64,000 nt of DNA from JAGTVG01 sp964389805 (lineage in GTDB: Bacteria; Bacteroidota; Bacteroidia; Cytophagales; Cyclobacteriaceae), in contig CAYMFU010000154.1 in assembly GCA_964389805.1 (NCBI GenBank), positions 12,931-76,930 of the forward strand, given 5' to 3'. Position numbers and translations under genes: made by a program. The first letter of the stretch is position 1; every line of letters begins with the position of its first letter. Positions 17,626 through 27,188 of this stretch are shown one piece after another. The notes beneath the pieces were generated by a model. That model had not been told where the DNA came from. It ran no database searches and saw nothing but the letters and a program-made list of their open reading frames with translations.

Positions 17626-18540
17626 TTAAGAGCTTTTGAGTTGATCTATAAAATGATTATCCCCGGTTGTGATATATTTAGCACCTCCTGGTATAATCTC
17701 CACTACAACGGATTCACATTCTCCAATTACTTCTCCATCAAGCTGTAGCATACGGGGTTTGTCAAATTTTATCCTGGCTGATTTTGCGGAGTAATTTTTG
17801 GTATATTCCTTAAAAGTTTCAACGGCTCTTTTATCAAAAGCAGTCAGTCCAAGATTGATCACACCAGACCAATCCCGTTTTGTTAACAATACGATCTCAA
17901 ATATTCCATCATGGGGATTTCCCTTAGGATTTACAATAGCGCCTGTTCCATACATTCGTGTATTTGCAATCAATACAGAATAGGCTTTATGCTCGTATAT
18001 TTTATTATCAATTTCGACTGTAACATCAAATAGCGATGCATTATTTACTGCGCTGACAAAATGCTTTGCGTAGGCGGCCCATCCACGGCCTTCCTCTTTT
18101 TCGAAGTTTTCAACCATAGCCGCATTAATGCCCACATCTCCGAGATGCATAGTATAATCATTATTTACTTTTATAACATCAATTGGGATTATCATCTGTG
18201 AAGCAATCAGATCCTGGAAGGCTTGCATTGTATCATTGGGAACACTTAGTTCCTTGGCCATTCCATTTGCCGAACCCATAGGAATAATACCGAAAGGAAC
18301 GTCTGAATTCTGCAGTGCCAGTGCCGTCATGAGTGTTGTTCCATCTCCCCCAATCGAAACTACCTTATCTGGCTTCACTGATTCAACCGCAGCGGCTAAT
18401 TTTTTAACATCCTCCTCCCCGGTCGTATGAAAATATTCGTAGGGTATCCCATATTTTTTACAGTAGTCTTCCGCTTTGTTGATAAATATTTCTTTATTTC
18501 TTCCCCCGGAAATGGGATTAACAACTAATAATAGTTTCAT
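17626..18540 (-). CDS. diacylglycerol kinase-catalytic-domain (YegS/DagK-type) lipid kinase
   Basis: An ATP-dependent lipid kinase of 304 aa. The N-terminal strand LLVVNPISGGRNK and the nucleotide-binding loop VVSIGGDGTTLMTAL (about residues 62-76) are diagnostic, followed by IPMGSANGMAKEL. The C-terminal half is the beta-sandwich seen in DgkB/YegS, with GKPRMLQLDGE-like strands. The substrate could be diacylglycerol, sphingoid base or another lipid alcohol. The gene faces away from the DUF1080 gene, with 126 nt between their starts. Confidence 0.9.
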   Translation of the reverse strand: MKLLLVVNPISGGRNKEIFINKAEDYCKKYGIPYEYFHTTGEEDVKKLAAAVESVKPDKVVSIGGDGTTLMTALALQNSDVPFGIIPMGSANGMAKELSVPNDTMQAFQDLIASQMIIPIDVIKVNNDYTMHLGDVGINAAMVENFEKEEGRGWAAYAKHFVSAVNNASLFDVTVEIDNKIYEHKAYSVLIANTRMYGTGAIVNPKGNPHDGIFEIVLLTKRDWSGVINLGLTAFDKRAVETFKEYTKNYSAKSARIKFDKPRMLQLDGEVIGECESVVVEIIPGGAKYITTGDNHFIDQLKSS

Positions 18541-18666
18541 AATATTATGTGAATTTGACCTAATTTAAATTAATTATCAGCGCTTATCAAATAATTGAAT
18601 CGACAAAATATGTAAATTCGCTTAGCATATGTCTATTATGATTTTTTAAAACTAAAGAGTATAAAA

Positions 18667-19395
18667 ATGAAAAAGCCGTTGTTATTATTAGCATTCTTAA
18701 TCTGTCTCGGACAGGTTTATGCACAAAAGATGAAATCCCAGGATACGGAAGTCTGGGAACCCGAGCCAGCAGTTGTAACACCAGGTGAAGGTATGGCCCC
18801 TCCATCGGATGCTATCATTCTTTTTAATGGAACCAACCTGGACAATTGGGAGAATATGAAAGGTGAGGAAGCTGGATGGGAAGTTAGTGATGGAGCCATG
18901 ATCATGGTGAAGGGAACAGGACCTATCCGTTCCAAAGTAGTATATGGAGATTGTCAGTTACATATTGAGTGGCGAACGCCAGCAGAGGTTAAAGGAAAAG
19001 GACAGGGTAGAGGAAACAGTGGTGTGTTCCTTCAGGGGATCTATGAAGTACAAGTATTGGATTCTTATGAGAACAGGACCTATTCCAATGGACAGGCCGC
19101 CAGCATTTACAAGCAGAGCATGCCATTAGTCAATGCCTGCAAACCTCCGGGAGAATGGCAAACCTATGATATCATTTACAGGGCGCCCATCTTCGATGAT
19201 GATGGAAAACTGGCATCACCAGCGTACATCACCGTAATACAGAATGGGATTCTAGTACAGAATCATTACCAGATAAAAGGGGATACGCCCAATATAGGAT
19301 TACCAAAATATGAAGCCCATGGAGAAGGACCACTTATGCTTCAGGATCATGGGAACCCGGTCAGCTTCCGGAACATCTGGTTAAGAAAACTCTAG
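18667..19395 (+). CDS. secreted DUF1080 (3-keto-disaccharide hydrolase / LamG-like) protein
   Basis: The signal peptide spans residues 1-19 (cleavage after VYA). The single DUF1080 domain begins at IILFNGTNLDNWENMKG and has the family marks GWEVSDGAM, QLHIEWRTPAEV, GNSGVFLQGIYEVQVLDSY, CKPPGEWQTYDIIYRAP and LMLQDHGNPVSFRNIWLRKL. Members of this family include 3-keto-disaccharide hydrolases, and others bind carbohydrate. Length 242 aa. A terminator follows directly. Nearby genes for an SGNH esterase and a Gfo/Idh oxidoreductase suggest sugar handling, but they are on the other strand and not in an operon with it. Confidence 0.88.
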   Translation: MKKPLLLLAFLICLGQVYAQKMKSQDTEVWEPEPAVVTPGEGMAPPSDAIILFNGTNLDNWENMKGEEAGWEVSDGAMIMVKGTGPIRSKVVYGDCQLHIEWRTPAEVKGKGQGRGNSGVFLQGIYEVQVLDSYENRTYSNGQAASIYKQSMPLVNACKPPGEWQTYDIIYRAPIFDDDGKLASPAYITVIQNGILVQNHYQIKGDTPNIGLPKYEAHGEGPLMLQDHGNPVSFRNIWLRKL

Positions 19396-19406
19396 AAGTA
19401 TTATTT

Positions 19407-19429
19407 AAGGGAGCGAGGCTCCCTTTTTT
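19407..19429 (+). terminator. intrinsic terminator after the DUF1080 gene
   Basis: AAGGGAGC and GCTCCCTT form an 8-bp stem with a GAG loop, followed by six T. It starts 12 nt after the stop codon. Confidence 0.9.
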
Positions 19430-19476
19430 CTTGCTTGAAGATAAATAAAAAGGCTCGGCACCTCATACCCCCCGTT

Positions 19477-20541
19477 TTAATTCATCTTTAGGAATTTTCG
19501 TGGTGCTTTGTAACGTCTCCAGAATCTGAATTTGGTCAGCGAGGTCCAGGTAATCAGGTAATTGATCCATTTGAATCTCATCAGGAAATGCATCAGGCCA
19601 TATCCCCCGAAAATGATCCACATACCGACTCCGTATTCGACTGCATAATAGATGTATTTATAGTCCGATTTGATTATATCTTGTGGTATAATATTATACC
19701 GGCCGAGTAAATTGATTATTAAAACGGGTATCAGGGTGAAAGCCAGCCACCAGAGAAGAAAGATGAATGCATGGCCCGTCTCAATAGCTCGCTCCGGGCA
19801 GTAGTTCATACAATGCATGCAGCTTTCGCATTTGTAGGTCCAGAAGGGCCTTTTATCTACAAGCTTGATGGCACTGACCGGGCAGTCTTTAATGCATTTA
19901 TCACAATTATTGCATGTATAACTGGCGAAATAGGTCTTCGATAATGCAAAACGACCAAACAGATAATATAGTACTGAGATCGGGCTGATCAGAATATCTA
20001 CAGGAAGCCCCCAGAAGCCTTGATAAACCTGCTTTCCATCCAGCAGTTTTTGTGTAAACCGGTCTGTTATTCTCTTACACCGGTTAAAAATAGAATCCAC
20101 CACTTTTTCCCTGAGACCCGGATGTACAGAGATCCAGTTCGAGGGAAGGTCAAGGGGTTGAAAACCGATACAGTTATAACCTTTTACACCAAGCATTATT
20201 GTAGGCCACCATAAGGCTGTTCCGCTCATACCCGGGGTAAAGAGCTTGTACATCTTCATGCCAGCCCTTGTGTTCAGCAAAAATATCTTCGTACCTTTTG
20301 ATTTCGGGAACCGACGGATGAAATCAATAACAATAGGTGGCGTATTGAAACCATGCGTGGGAAAGCAGAAACCAACCAGCGTATTTTCCTCAAATCGAAC
20401 TCTGGGAACTGGTGTATTTTTTTCGATCCGGATGACCTCCACAGTAATCCCCCGGCTTTTTGCTTTTTCCGCTATCCAGTGGGCTGCAGTTCTGGCATTC
20501 CCGGTACCTGAAAAAAAGTATATGATGATGGTTTTGAACAT
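19477..20541 (-). CDS. EFR1-type flavodoxin-ferredoxin fusion with C-terminal membrane helices
   Basis: The N-terminal flavodoxin-like domain has the FMN phosphate loop SGTGN at residues 11-15. Two [4Fe-4S] motifs follow: Cys210, 213, 216, 220 and Cys238, 241, 244, 248. After these come hydrophobic segments at about 258-275 and 296-318, so the protein is probably attached to the inner membrane. At 354 aa it is longer than soluble EFR1 proteins (about 260 aa). It is a likely electron-transfer protein; its partner is not in the window. The shape of the iron-sulfur pair is typical of low-potential bacterial ferredoxins. Confidence 0.87.
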   Translation of the reverse strand: MFKTIIIYFFSGTGNARTAAHWIAEKAKSRGITVEVIRIEKNTPVPRVRFEENTLVGFCFPTHGFNTPPIVIDFIRRFPKSKGTKIFLLNTRAGMKMYKLFTPGMSGTALWWPTIMLGVKGYNCIGFQPLDLPSNWISVHPGLREKVVDSIFNRCKRITDRFTQKLLDGKQVYQGFWGLPVDILISPISVLYYLFGRFALSKTYFASYTCNNCDKCIKDCPVSAIKLVDKRPFWTYKCESCMHCMNYCPERAIETGHAFIFLLWWLAFTLIPVLIINLLGRYNIIPQDIIKSDYKYIYYAVEYGVGMWIIFGGYGLMHFLMRFKWINYLITWTSLTKFRFWRRYKAPRKFLKMN

Positions 20542-20689
20542 TTAAAAAATCCGAGCAATATTATGCCCAGCGTTTACCTTTACAAGATCGCTAAAATGTT
20601 GGTTTTTTACCAGAATTAAGTTGAAATAGAGATTAATAGTACGAGCAAGGTTAACAACATTTTATAAACCCGGCATTTCAATTTATAAT

Positions 20690-21778
20690 CTACCAATTAA
20701 ATGTATTTTCAATGAATCTGATTAGCTGATCTGACATTTCCCGGTTGTCATCCACCCTGGGATGTCCCGGTTTATTGATATATGGAAAGAATAGCGTATG
20801 CAGGTTAGGATCATCCAGGCCTTCCACTGCAGTCGTAACATATCCGGGCCAGGGAGAATCATCCCTTGTTGCATCCATGCTTCCCAAAGCACAGATAATT
20901 GGAGTTCCCGGGTAGACTTTACGCAATTTCGAAATAAAATCGACATAGGAGGAGATTATCTTCTCCTCATCCGGTGCTTCTTTTCCAAACCTCTGCTCGA
21001 ATGTTGGTTCTTCCGGCATGTTCACCAGCCAGGAGTCATTTTGAAACAGGTTCACCACAACCAGGTCGGGTTGGATTTTAGAGAAATCCCATTTGCTATC
21101 CGGATCGGAAGGATCAAGACGGTCCCACATTTCCGGCATGATCAGGGGGAACCAGCTGATCATGATCCCGATCCCCGACCTTACAGTACCATAATAATCT
21201 GCATTGAAATGCCTTGCGGTAATGGCACCATATGTATCGTAATTGTTTGTATATATGCTATCCGGTGAATCCCCGCCGGTCAGGTCTTCAATGGCGTATC
21301 CCGCTGTAATAGAATTGCCAAAAAACTCAATAATCTTTCTATCCGTTTGAGGCAGCTGTAATAACTTGCCATTGGTAATCTCAATACCCAGAAACCAGGT
21401 TTTACCCAGGTCCCATTCTGTGCGTTTAATCAGTTTTATGGTGTGCATACCTTCTGGCAGCCCTTTTGCAAGCGTATAGTACCTCTCTTCTTTATCAAGT
21501 TTGATATACCTCAGGCTATCTTCATCAAGGACAATGTTGAAATAATTTTCACCCTTGTCGTCTTTGAGTTTTGCTTTTAATTCTTCCCCCTCGAACTTAA
21601 TTTCGATCTGCGTCCCCGGCCAGTAGATCTCGGGTGCCATTCTATCTTCAAAATTAATCCGGCCGGTATAGCGGATCATCTCATTGTCCGGGTCGACAGA
21701 AATAAGATCAGCTTCAGGAACACATCCAAAGAATAGTATCGCAAGAATCGACAGAAAAATAAAAGGTAAGTTCTTCAT
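20690..21778 (-). CDS. SGNH/GDSL esterase lipoprotein with CE2-like N-terminal domain
   Basis: The signal ends in a lipobox, ILFFGCVPEAD. Residues about 35-135 form a beta-rich jelly-roll like the N-terminal domain of CE2 acetyl-xylan esterases. The SGNH core starts at IEFFGNSITAGY (nucleophile Ser in GNSIT) and continues with VVNLFQNDSW (the Asn block). The C-terminal GHPRVDDNREMSDQL carries the catalytic His. Length 362 aa. CE2 enzymes remove acetyl groups from polysaccharides; this role is inferred from the architecture. It is convergent with nothing and probably stands alone. Confidence 0.85.
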   Translation of the reverse strand: MKNLPFIFLSILAILFFGCVPEADLISVDPDNEMIRYTGRINFEDRMAPEIYWPGTQIEIKFEGEELKAKLKDDKGENYFNIVLDEDSLRYIKLDKEERYYTLAKGLPEGMHTIKLIKRTEWDLGKTWFLGIEITNGKLLQLPQTDRKIIEFFGNSITAGYAIEDLTGGDSPDSIYTNNYDTYGAITARHFNADYYGTVRSGIGIMISWFPLIMPEMWDRLDPSDPDSKWDFSKIQPDLVVVNLFQNDSWLVNMPEEPTFEQRFGKEAPDEEKIISSYVDFISKLRKVYPGTPIICALGSMDATRDDSPWPGYVTTAVEGLDDPNLHTLFFPYINKPGHPRVDDNREMSDQLIRFIENTFNW

Positions 21779-21945
21779 ATAATATATCAGATTTAAATTT
21801 TAATATCGGAGGATTTAATGGCCCAATCGTTTTCAAAAAGTGGCATTTTAACTATTTTACCTAACTTAAGTGATTCTTGCAGAATACCTGAACCTATATT
21901 TCAATTTTACCCTCAGAAAACTTTTCCCTTCAGTACACCCTTAGA

Positions 21946-23328
21946 CTAAAACGGGTATTCGTATTTGTACTTACCCGGATTCGGAACTGGATATTTCCCA
22001 TCAGGACCTGCTTTAAGAGGTGCAGGAGAATCCATTGTCATTTTATCAAGTCCGAGTGCAAACTCATGATCACAATTAAGCATTTGATCATAAGTGATCA
22101 CCTGGCCAGTGTGCGCTGCCATTCTACCCATAGAAGTCACCAGGCTGGCTTCTGCACCACGTTTCACCTCATTAAATGGTTTGTCTTCCCGAATGGCCTC
22201 AATCAGATGATCCCATTCCAGCTGGTAAGGATTAGGTTCCTGTCCAGGGAACCGCCATACAATGTCATCGGTTCTATTGAAATCCTGTCCTTTATTAATT
22301 CGGCATAGTGCCGGGGTGTGTCCTCCCTGCGAGATAACTGCTGAACCTTTACTGCCATGGGCATAACTGGCGAATTCATCGTGACAGCCTTCCATGCATC
22401 TGCCATACAGGAATAATTTCGTGCCATCAGCAAAAGTGTACTCCACGGAATACGTATCAAAATTCTGATCCACCGAATTACCCCGGTAGTGTCTTCCGCC
22501 AAGTGCCTGGGCCTTAACCGGCCATTGATCTTTCATCCAGCAGCATTCATCAATATGGTGTATGTAAAAATCACTATAATTACCGCCGCTAGCCCAGAGG
22601 AAACTGTGGAACCGTTGTGTCTGATATAGAAACTCGCTGACTCCATCCGGCTTGGGATCCGATGCAAAAAAACCAATAGGACCGTGCATCCTGTATGCAC
22701 GAAGGGCGATAATCTCGCCAATCTGTCCATCCTGGATGCGATCATAGAGCTCCCAGCGGGCCTCACAATGACGACACATCAGGCCAACCCCGACTTTAAG
22801 GTTCTTTTTCACAGATTCTTCACCAAGCTCAAGCATCCTTAATGTAGTGGGTCCGTCAACCGTTACTGGTTTTTCCATAAACACATTCAAACCTTTATCT
22901 ATGGCATATTTAAAGTGTACCCATCGAAATGCAGGCGGTGTAGCAAGAATTACCACATCACCCGGGCTCAGACAATCCATCGCGTCCTTATATCCCTCAT
23001 AACCCAGAAATTTCTGTTCTTCGGGTACATCTACCAGTTCAGGATGGATTTTCTTCAAGCTTTTGTAACTGAGCTTAAGGCGATCCTCAAATACATCCGC
23101 CATGGCAACCATCTTGATCGGCCCGTTTTTAACCGACATAGCATTAGAGGCAGCACCGGAACCACGGCCCCCGCAACCTACCAATGCCACATTTATGGTA
23201 TTATTTTCTGCAGCATGAACGTTTGGAATGAGTTTTGGTGTCAGGGTTGTGGCCAGGGTGATTTTGCCAGTGTTCTTTATAAATTTTCGGCGTGATACAT
23301 GTTTCTTTTGCGAATTAGTCAGTCCCAT
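21946..23328 (-). CDS. Tat-exported Gfo/Idh/MocA-family oxidoreductase
   Basis: The N-terminus carries a twin-arginine signal, SRRKFIK at residues 12-18, followed by a weak hydrophobic stretch and NVHAAEN. The NAD(P)-binding motif is NVALVGCGGRGSGAA and the family motif EKPVTVDG holds the catalytic-region Lys. The C-terminal half has HHIDECCWMKD and VKRGAEASLVTSMGRMAAHTG, as in the secreted Bacteroidota and Planctomycetes group of this family. Length 460 aa. The substrate is unknown, probably a sugar or sugar derivative. Export with bound cofactor through Tat is expected for this group. Confidence 0.92.
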   Translation of the reverse strand: MGLTNSQKKHVSRRKFIKNTGKITLATTLTPKLIPNVHAAENNTINVALVGCGGRGSGAASNAMSVKNGPIKMVAMADVFEDRLKLSYKSLKKIHPELVDVPEEQKFLGYEGYKDAMDCLSPGDVVILATPPAFRWVHFKYAIDKGLNVFMEKPVTVDGPTTLRMLELGEESVKKNLKVGVGLMCRHCEARWELYDRIQDGQIGEIIALRAYRMHGPIGFFASDPKPDGVSEFLYQTQRFHSFLWASGGNYSDFYIHHIDECCWMKDQWPVKAQALGGRHYRGNSVDQNFDTYSVEYTFADGTKLFLYGRCMEGCHDEFASYAHGSKGSAVISQGGHTPALCRINKGQDFNRTDDIVWRFPGQEPNPYQLEWDHLIEAIREDKPFNEVKRGAEASLVTSMGRMAAHTGQVITYDQMLNCDHEFALGLDKMTMDSPAPLKAGPDGKYPVPNPGKYKYEYPF

Positions 23329-23867
23329 TAATTTCTTGTATTTAAATGATTATATATTTAAAAAGAATATAATAATCCCTCCAATTATTTATCAAAATGC
23401 GGGATTATTTTCAGCGTAATCAGTTCAAATCTATTAGTTGCTTTGAAAAATGCCCTAATAAAAATACGCTACTAAAAATGAAACAGCAAATATAATCTTT
23501 GGTATATCAGTCCTTCAGTGAACTATAAATCGTAATCAATTTGGAAGTATAGCCAGGATATATGCTTCCATTAGAGACTCACAAACTAAACATGGTTCAT
23601 TGGCTCGGGGTATTGTCAGCTACAGTAACTTCTTTGAACAATCTTCTAACGATATTTTAGTCAACACTAAAACGTATCGATTTGTCTCATGGCACTAAAT
23701 AATTCTGAACACATGATATATATCATATCTTATGTTTTGAATTATCTGCTTCATTCTATTAAGTTGATGTTAAATAGACAACTTTCGAATTCTTTGCATC
23801 AAATAATTGCTCCATTTGTGCCAAGTATCCTAAATAAATTTTTTAATAACCATTAATCATTATTACC
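23329..23867. other. 539-nt intergenic region with palindromic operator-like site
   Basis: No credible gene is seen here. The region separates divergent starts of the Gfo/Idh gene and the DUF4412 gene. It holds the palindrome at 23713-23726 and an imperfect inverted repeat at 23542-23570. A minus-strand -7-like TAGATTTG lies at 23426-23433 and could serve the Gfo/Idh gene, but it has no -33 partner. Confidence 0.5.
23713..23726. promoter_or_regulatory. perfect palindrome ATGATATATATCAT, operator-like, upstream of the DUF4412 gene
   Basis: A 14-bp perfect palindrome of the form ATGAT-N4-ATCAT. With flanks, the 17-mer CATGATATATATCATAT at 23712-23728 recurs exactly, in the same orientation relative to the gene, at 28580-28596. 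It lies 139 nt before the ATG. The TGAT-N4-ATCA spacing is like Crp/Fnr-family sites, but the regulator is not in the window. Confidence 0.6.
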
Positions 23868-24644
23868 ATGAAAAAATTATTGATTATCATTTTTGCTTTT
23901 ACCTTAATATTCTTTGTGAGTAATTCTATCTATTCCCAAGGTTGGATTATGGAAGAATCAGACAACAGCGTAACCTTTATTGGCAATGGCTGGGTAAAAA
24001 CATTAGCCAGCAATATGGAGGAGGTTCCAATAACTTCAATGTATAACCTTGGCACCAATACGATTATATTGATTAATGAAGATGAATTGACCTATGTAAA
24101 AGGATCAGCTGATGATTATTGCAATGCCATAAAAGCAATGCGGGATGAGATGAATAAGCAAATGCCGGCCGAACAAGTAAAGATGATGGAGGATTTGATC
24201 GTACAGGAAAAAGCAAAACCGGCTCCCACAGTGATAGTTCAGAAAGGAAGTGGTGAGTCAATTGCCGGGTATAGTACCACAAAGTATAGCATTTTAGTAG
24301 ATGGGGAACTTTTCGAGGAAAAATGGATCAGCAGTGATCCTGCACTTAAAGGGCTGATCCAGGAAATGAATGAAAACGTAGATTTAACCATGAAAATCGC
24401 CAGTTGCAGTGTTCCTGATGAGGTATTTTTGAAAACGGCACCTGAATTTTCGACAGCATATAAAAATGTCGAACGGAGTGGTATTGAGTTGAAAAGCATC
24501 AGCTATGAATATGGAAGTGCTGAGCCGGGAACCGAGGTTTTAAGCCTGCAAAAGGAAAATCTTTCCTCTGAAGAATTCGAGGTACCGGGAGACTATTCAG
24601 AATCGAATTTCGAAGAGTTCATCATGTCCATGTTTGGCATGTAA
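23868..24644 (+). CDS. secreted DUF4412-like protein
   Basis: A 258-aa exported protein with a signal peptide (residues 1-24, ending YSQG). Its body reads like DUF4412: a short strand set, then TSMYNLGTNTIILINEDELTYVKG, a helical segment with MNKQMPAEQVKMMEDLI, then IAGYSTTKYSILVDGELFEEKWIS and a C-terminal acidic helix. DUF4412 proteins are periplasmic or surface proteins of unknown role. It precedes the metzincin-like gene by 6 nt (or 30 nt to the preferred start) and is probably cotranscribed with it. The shared palindrome upstream suggests control by the same regulator as the OmpA-like gene at 27189-28430. Confidence 0.75.
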   Translation: MKKLLIIIFAFTLIFFVSNSIYSQGWIMEESDNSVTFIGNGWVKTLASNMEEVPITSMYNLGTNTIILINEDELTYVKGSADDYCNAIKAMRDEMNKQMPAEQVKMMEDLIVQEKAKPAPTVIVQKGSGESIAGYSTTKYSILVDGELFEEKWISSDPALKGLIQEMNENVDLTMKIASCSVPDEVFLKTAPEFSTAYKNVERSGIELKSISYEYGSAEPGTEVLSLQKENLSSEEFEVPGDYSESNFEEFIMSMFGM

Positions 24645-24674
24645 TTTCCAATGAATAATTACAATCCAATTTAT

Positions 24675-26999
24675 ATGAAAACATTAAAATTATTCTTGTT
24701 AATGGTAGGAATAATCGCCAACAATACACAAACTCCCGCACAGCAGAATGGAAATGGCCCCGAGCGTTTTTATAATGTAGAATCATACAAAGCCAATATT
24801 ACCCTGACATTCCAGTATCGGTTTTCACAATCTGAAACTGAATATTCAAGATTGGTTAATGTATCCCAAAACTTTCAGCATTTTTTTACAACTTCAGCTG
24901 GACAAATTAGTGCTGCGGACATGTTTCAGGTAGAAAGAGGCGATAAAGTAAAAGTTGAATCAGGGGATAATACATCTCAGGACGGAGGTATAATGGGGGG
25001 TATGGATATGGATGCCATTTCTCAGGCACTTGAAAATTCGGGCATAGAAACCATCGAACATGACGGTAAAGAAGTAAATGTGATGGATATGTTGAAACAA
25101 ACCAAAGAAGAAACAGAATCCTACAATATGAGTCTTGATAAATATAAAATGTGGATGACAATCCCGACGGTAGGAGGAGACGTTGCGTCCAGTATATACT
25201 CAAAATTTTATGATGAGGAAACAGGGTCAATGCACTGTGGGGAGGGGCAAGGAAAAGGTTCTTTCAGAAGCGTTCGAAACTATAGTGGTAGCGCCCAGGT
25301 TGACGCTGGTCAATCAGATATTATTAATACAAACGGTTTTATATTACTGCTAAACCTGGCTAATAATTCCTATTCCTTTTCAGCAAATGTTGAAATGCCG
25401 CGGGGATTTGAGTTTAAAGGCAATACACATCGATCAGAGTGTGGAACATCTTCTGATAAACCTCTAACTATAAATGCCAGAAGCTTCATTAACATCAGTT
25501 CTGAAAAAGAGGGTTTAGTTTATAAGTCTCCGCTGCCAACTGGAGGCATGGTTCTCTCTGGTTCTGAGATCATTACGGACCGGTTTAACCTGTGGGGATC
25601 CCTTAACAAGGAAGGTAACTGGACGGTCAGAATTGATTGGACTATTTTTCCGGCTAATATGGACGTGCCGGAAGTGTTTATTAGTTATGATGATATAGAG
25701 GCAGGAAAGAAATGGATACCGGAAGATAAAAATAGCCTTGAAGCTAAAATGACATGGGAACAACAGGTAAAGCCTGAGGCTATTGAATGGACTTTATATA
25801 ATGTGTCAGCGGAGCCAGGAGTAAATCTGAATAGTAAAAATCGAGATACTGATTTTGATCTGTCTTTTGACCTCGCTGAAGTATCTAAGGGTTACCATCT
25901 AACAAGAACAGATGATGGTTATGTAATTCGAAAAGAAGGAGATGTTGCAGTTGGGAAAGAATCCGTACGTATTCAATCCCTTGATTTTGGAGCATATGGT
26001 CAACTTTCGGGTAAAATAAAAGTAAATGGTACATGGTGGGAAGCCAGCCATGAAGAACTGGGTGTTGCCTGGTTACCTGTTCCCTGGGATGAAAATAATA
26101 ATGTTATTGCTGATGAATGGGAAATACAAGTTGGAATTTATGAGGGAAGCTATTCGGCTTTATGGGACGAAGATCCTAAACCTGCGGACCAGTCTAGTAA
26201 TGGCGACGGTTTCACACTTTATGAGGAATACCGAGGGTTTTCAGAAACTGGAAATGAATTAGCAGAAGCTGCAAATGTACAGGTGAAAGACCATCACGTA
26301 CGGATGGATCCGAAATATAAAGATGTTTTTATCTACGATCAGGATGGTCTATTTAAAACCCACTATGCTTCCACGAATGCAGCGAAATTAAATTGGCATT
26401 ACATCAATTTCGATATGGTGGAAAAAAGCGGAACCCTGGAAGTGGATCCTGAATATCGATGTGTAAACTTTAATACGAGCCGAGAATTGTATTTGAGAGA
26501 TCAATATGCCATATATATTGTAAACGAACGTATAAACCCCGATCCAGCCCTGCCCAAAGACGGTGGGTACAATAACACGCATTCTACCTGTTCAGGTATA
26601 AAGAACTATCGCCCAGCCTTTCCTTTAAAATGTGTGTACAAGGTGTCAATTTACCCCAAAGGTATGGATAATGCACTGGCAGGATTAAGTGAGTCAGTCA
26701 AAACCAGGGTCAAAGAAGAGATTTTAACTACAACCGTGATTCATGAAATAGGGCATGCCCTAGGTACCCGACATCATTGGGATGCTGCAACTGAAACCAT
26801 TACTGAACAAAGTAAAACATTAGGATTTCCCAATTGTGCTATGCGTTATGAAACTGATTCGGAAAGAAGTAATGCCAATACACAAAATTTCCTGAAAACA
26901 ATATATTGTACAAAAGGTAATACCTGGAACATGCCTGGAACAGATAAAACCATTTCAGGGGATGATTGTTATGGCCAGATTGATATTAAAGGACAGTAG
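24675..26999 (+). CDS. large secreted protein with metzincin-type zinc site (HEIGHALGTRH)
   Basis: The start at 24675 (MKTLKLFLLMVG) gives a normal signal peptide; the ATG at 24651 would put nine polar residues in front. Length 774 aa. Near the C-terminus, HEIGHALGTRH (His690, 694 and 700) fits the metzincin pattern HExxHxxGxxH. It is followed by NCAMRYETD, a candidate Met-turn. Before it are a DEDPKPADQSSNGDGF acidic loop with YEEYRGF and HVRMDPKYKDVFIYD, a module I associate with uncharacterised secreted metalloproteases. The first 450 residues are beta-rich and unrecognised. No type IX C-terminal sorting domain is visible. Protease activity is inferred from the motif only. Confidence 0.75.
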   Translation: MKTLKLFLLMVGIIANNTQTPAQQNGNGPERFYNVESYKANITLTFQYRFSQSETEYSRLVNVSQNFQHFFTTSAGQISAADMFQVERGDKVKVESGDNTSQDGGIMGGMDMDAISQALENSGIETIEHDGKEVNVMDMLKQTKEETESYNMSLDKYKMWMTIPTVGGDVASSIYSKFYDEETGSMHCGEGQGKGSFRSVRNYSGSAQVDAGQSDIINTNGFILLLNLANNSYSFSANVEMPRGFEFKGNTHRSECGTSSDKPLTINARSFINISSEKEGLVYKSPLPTGGMVLSGSEIITDRFNLWGSLNKEGNWTVRIDWTIFPANMDVPEVFISYDDIEAGKKWIPEDKNSLEAKMTWEQQVKPEAIEWTLYNVSAEPGVNLNSKNRDTDFDLSFDLAEVSKGYHLTRTDDGYVIRKEGDVAVGKESVRIQSLDFGAYGQLSGKIKVNGTWWEASHEELGVAWLPVPWDENNNVIADEWEIQVGIYEGSYSALWDEDPKPADQSSNGDGFTLYEEYRGFSETGNELAEAANVQVKDHHVRMDPKYKDVFIYDQDGLFKTHYASTNAAKLNWHYINFDMVEKSGTLEVDPEYRCVNFNTSRELYLRDQYAIYIVNERINPDPALPKDGGYNNTHSTCSGIKNYRPAFPLKCVYKVSIYPKGMDNALAGLSESVKTRVKEEILTTTVIHEIGHALGTRHHWDAATETITEQSKTLGFPNCAMRYETDSERSNANTQNFLKTIYCTKGNTWNMPGTDKTISGDDCYGQIDIKGQ

Positions 27000-27188
27000 A
27001 GGCTCATCATAAATATGTGATTTATAGTCGAGCTACTCCCTTACGCAAATCATAAACAAATATAAATGTATCATCCAATTAAATAGCGATCATATCTTTC
27101 GCCTATCAGTTCTCTGTTCCGGACCGGTCTATTCGTCGTTTGATTGTATTTTACTTAAAGTTCGTTGGACAATGATTAATTTACCAAA

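Noticed and set aside
23542..23570. Inverted repeat around TGGAAGTATA / TATATGCTTCCA
   Set aside because: Imperfect, no T run and no second copy. It remains only a note in the intergenic entry.
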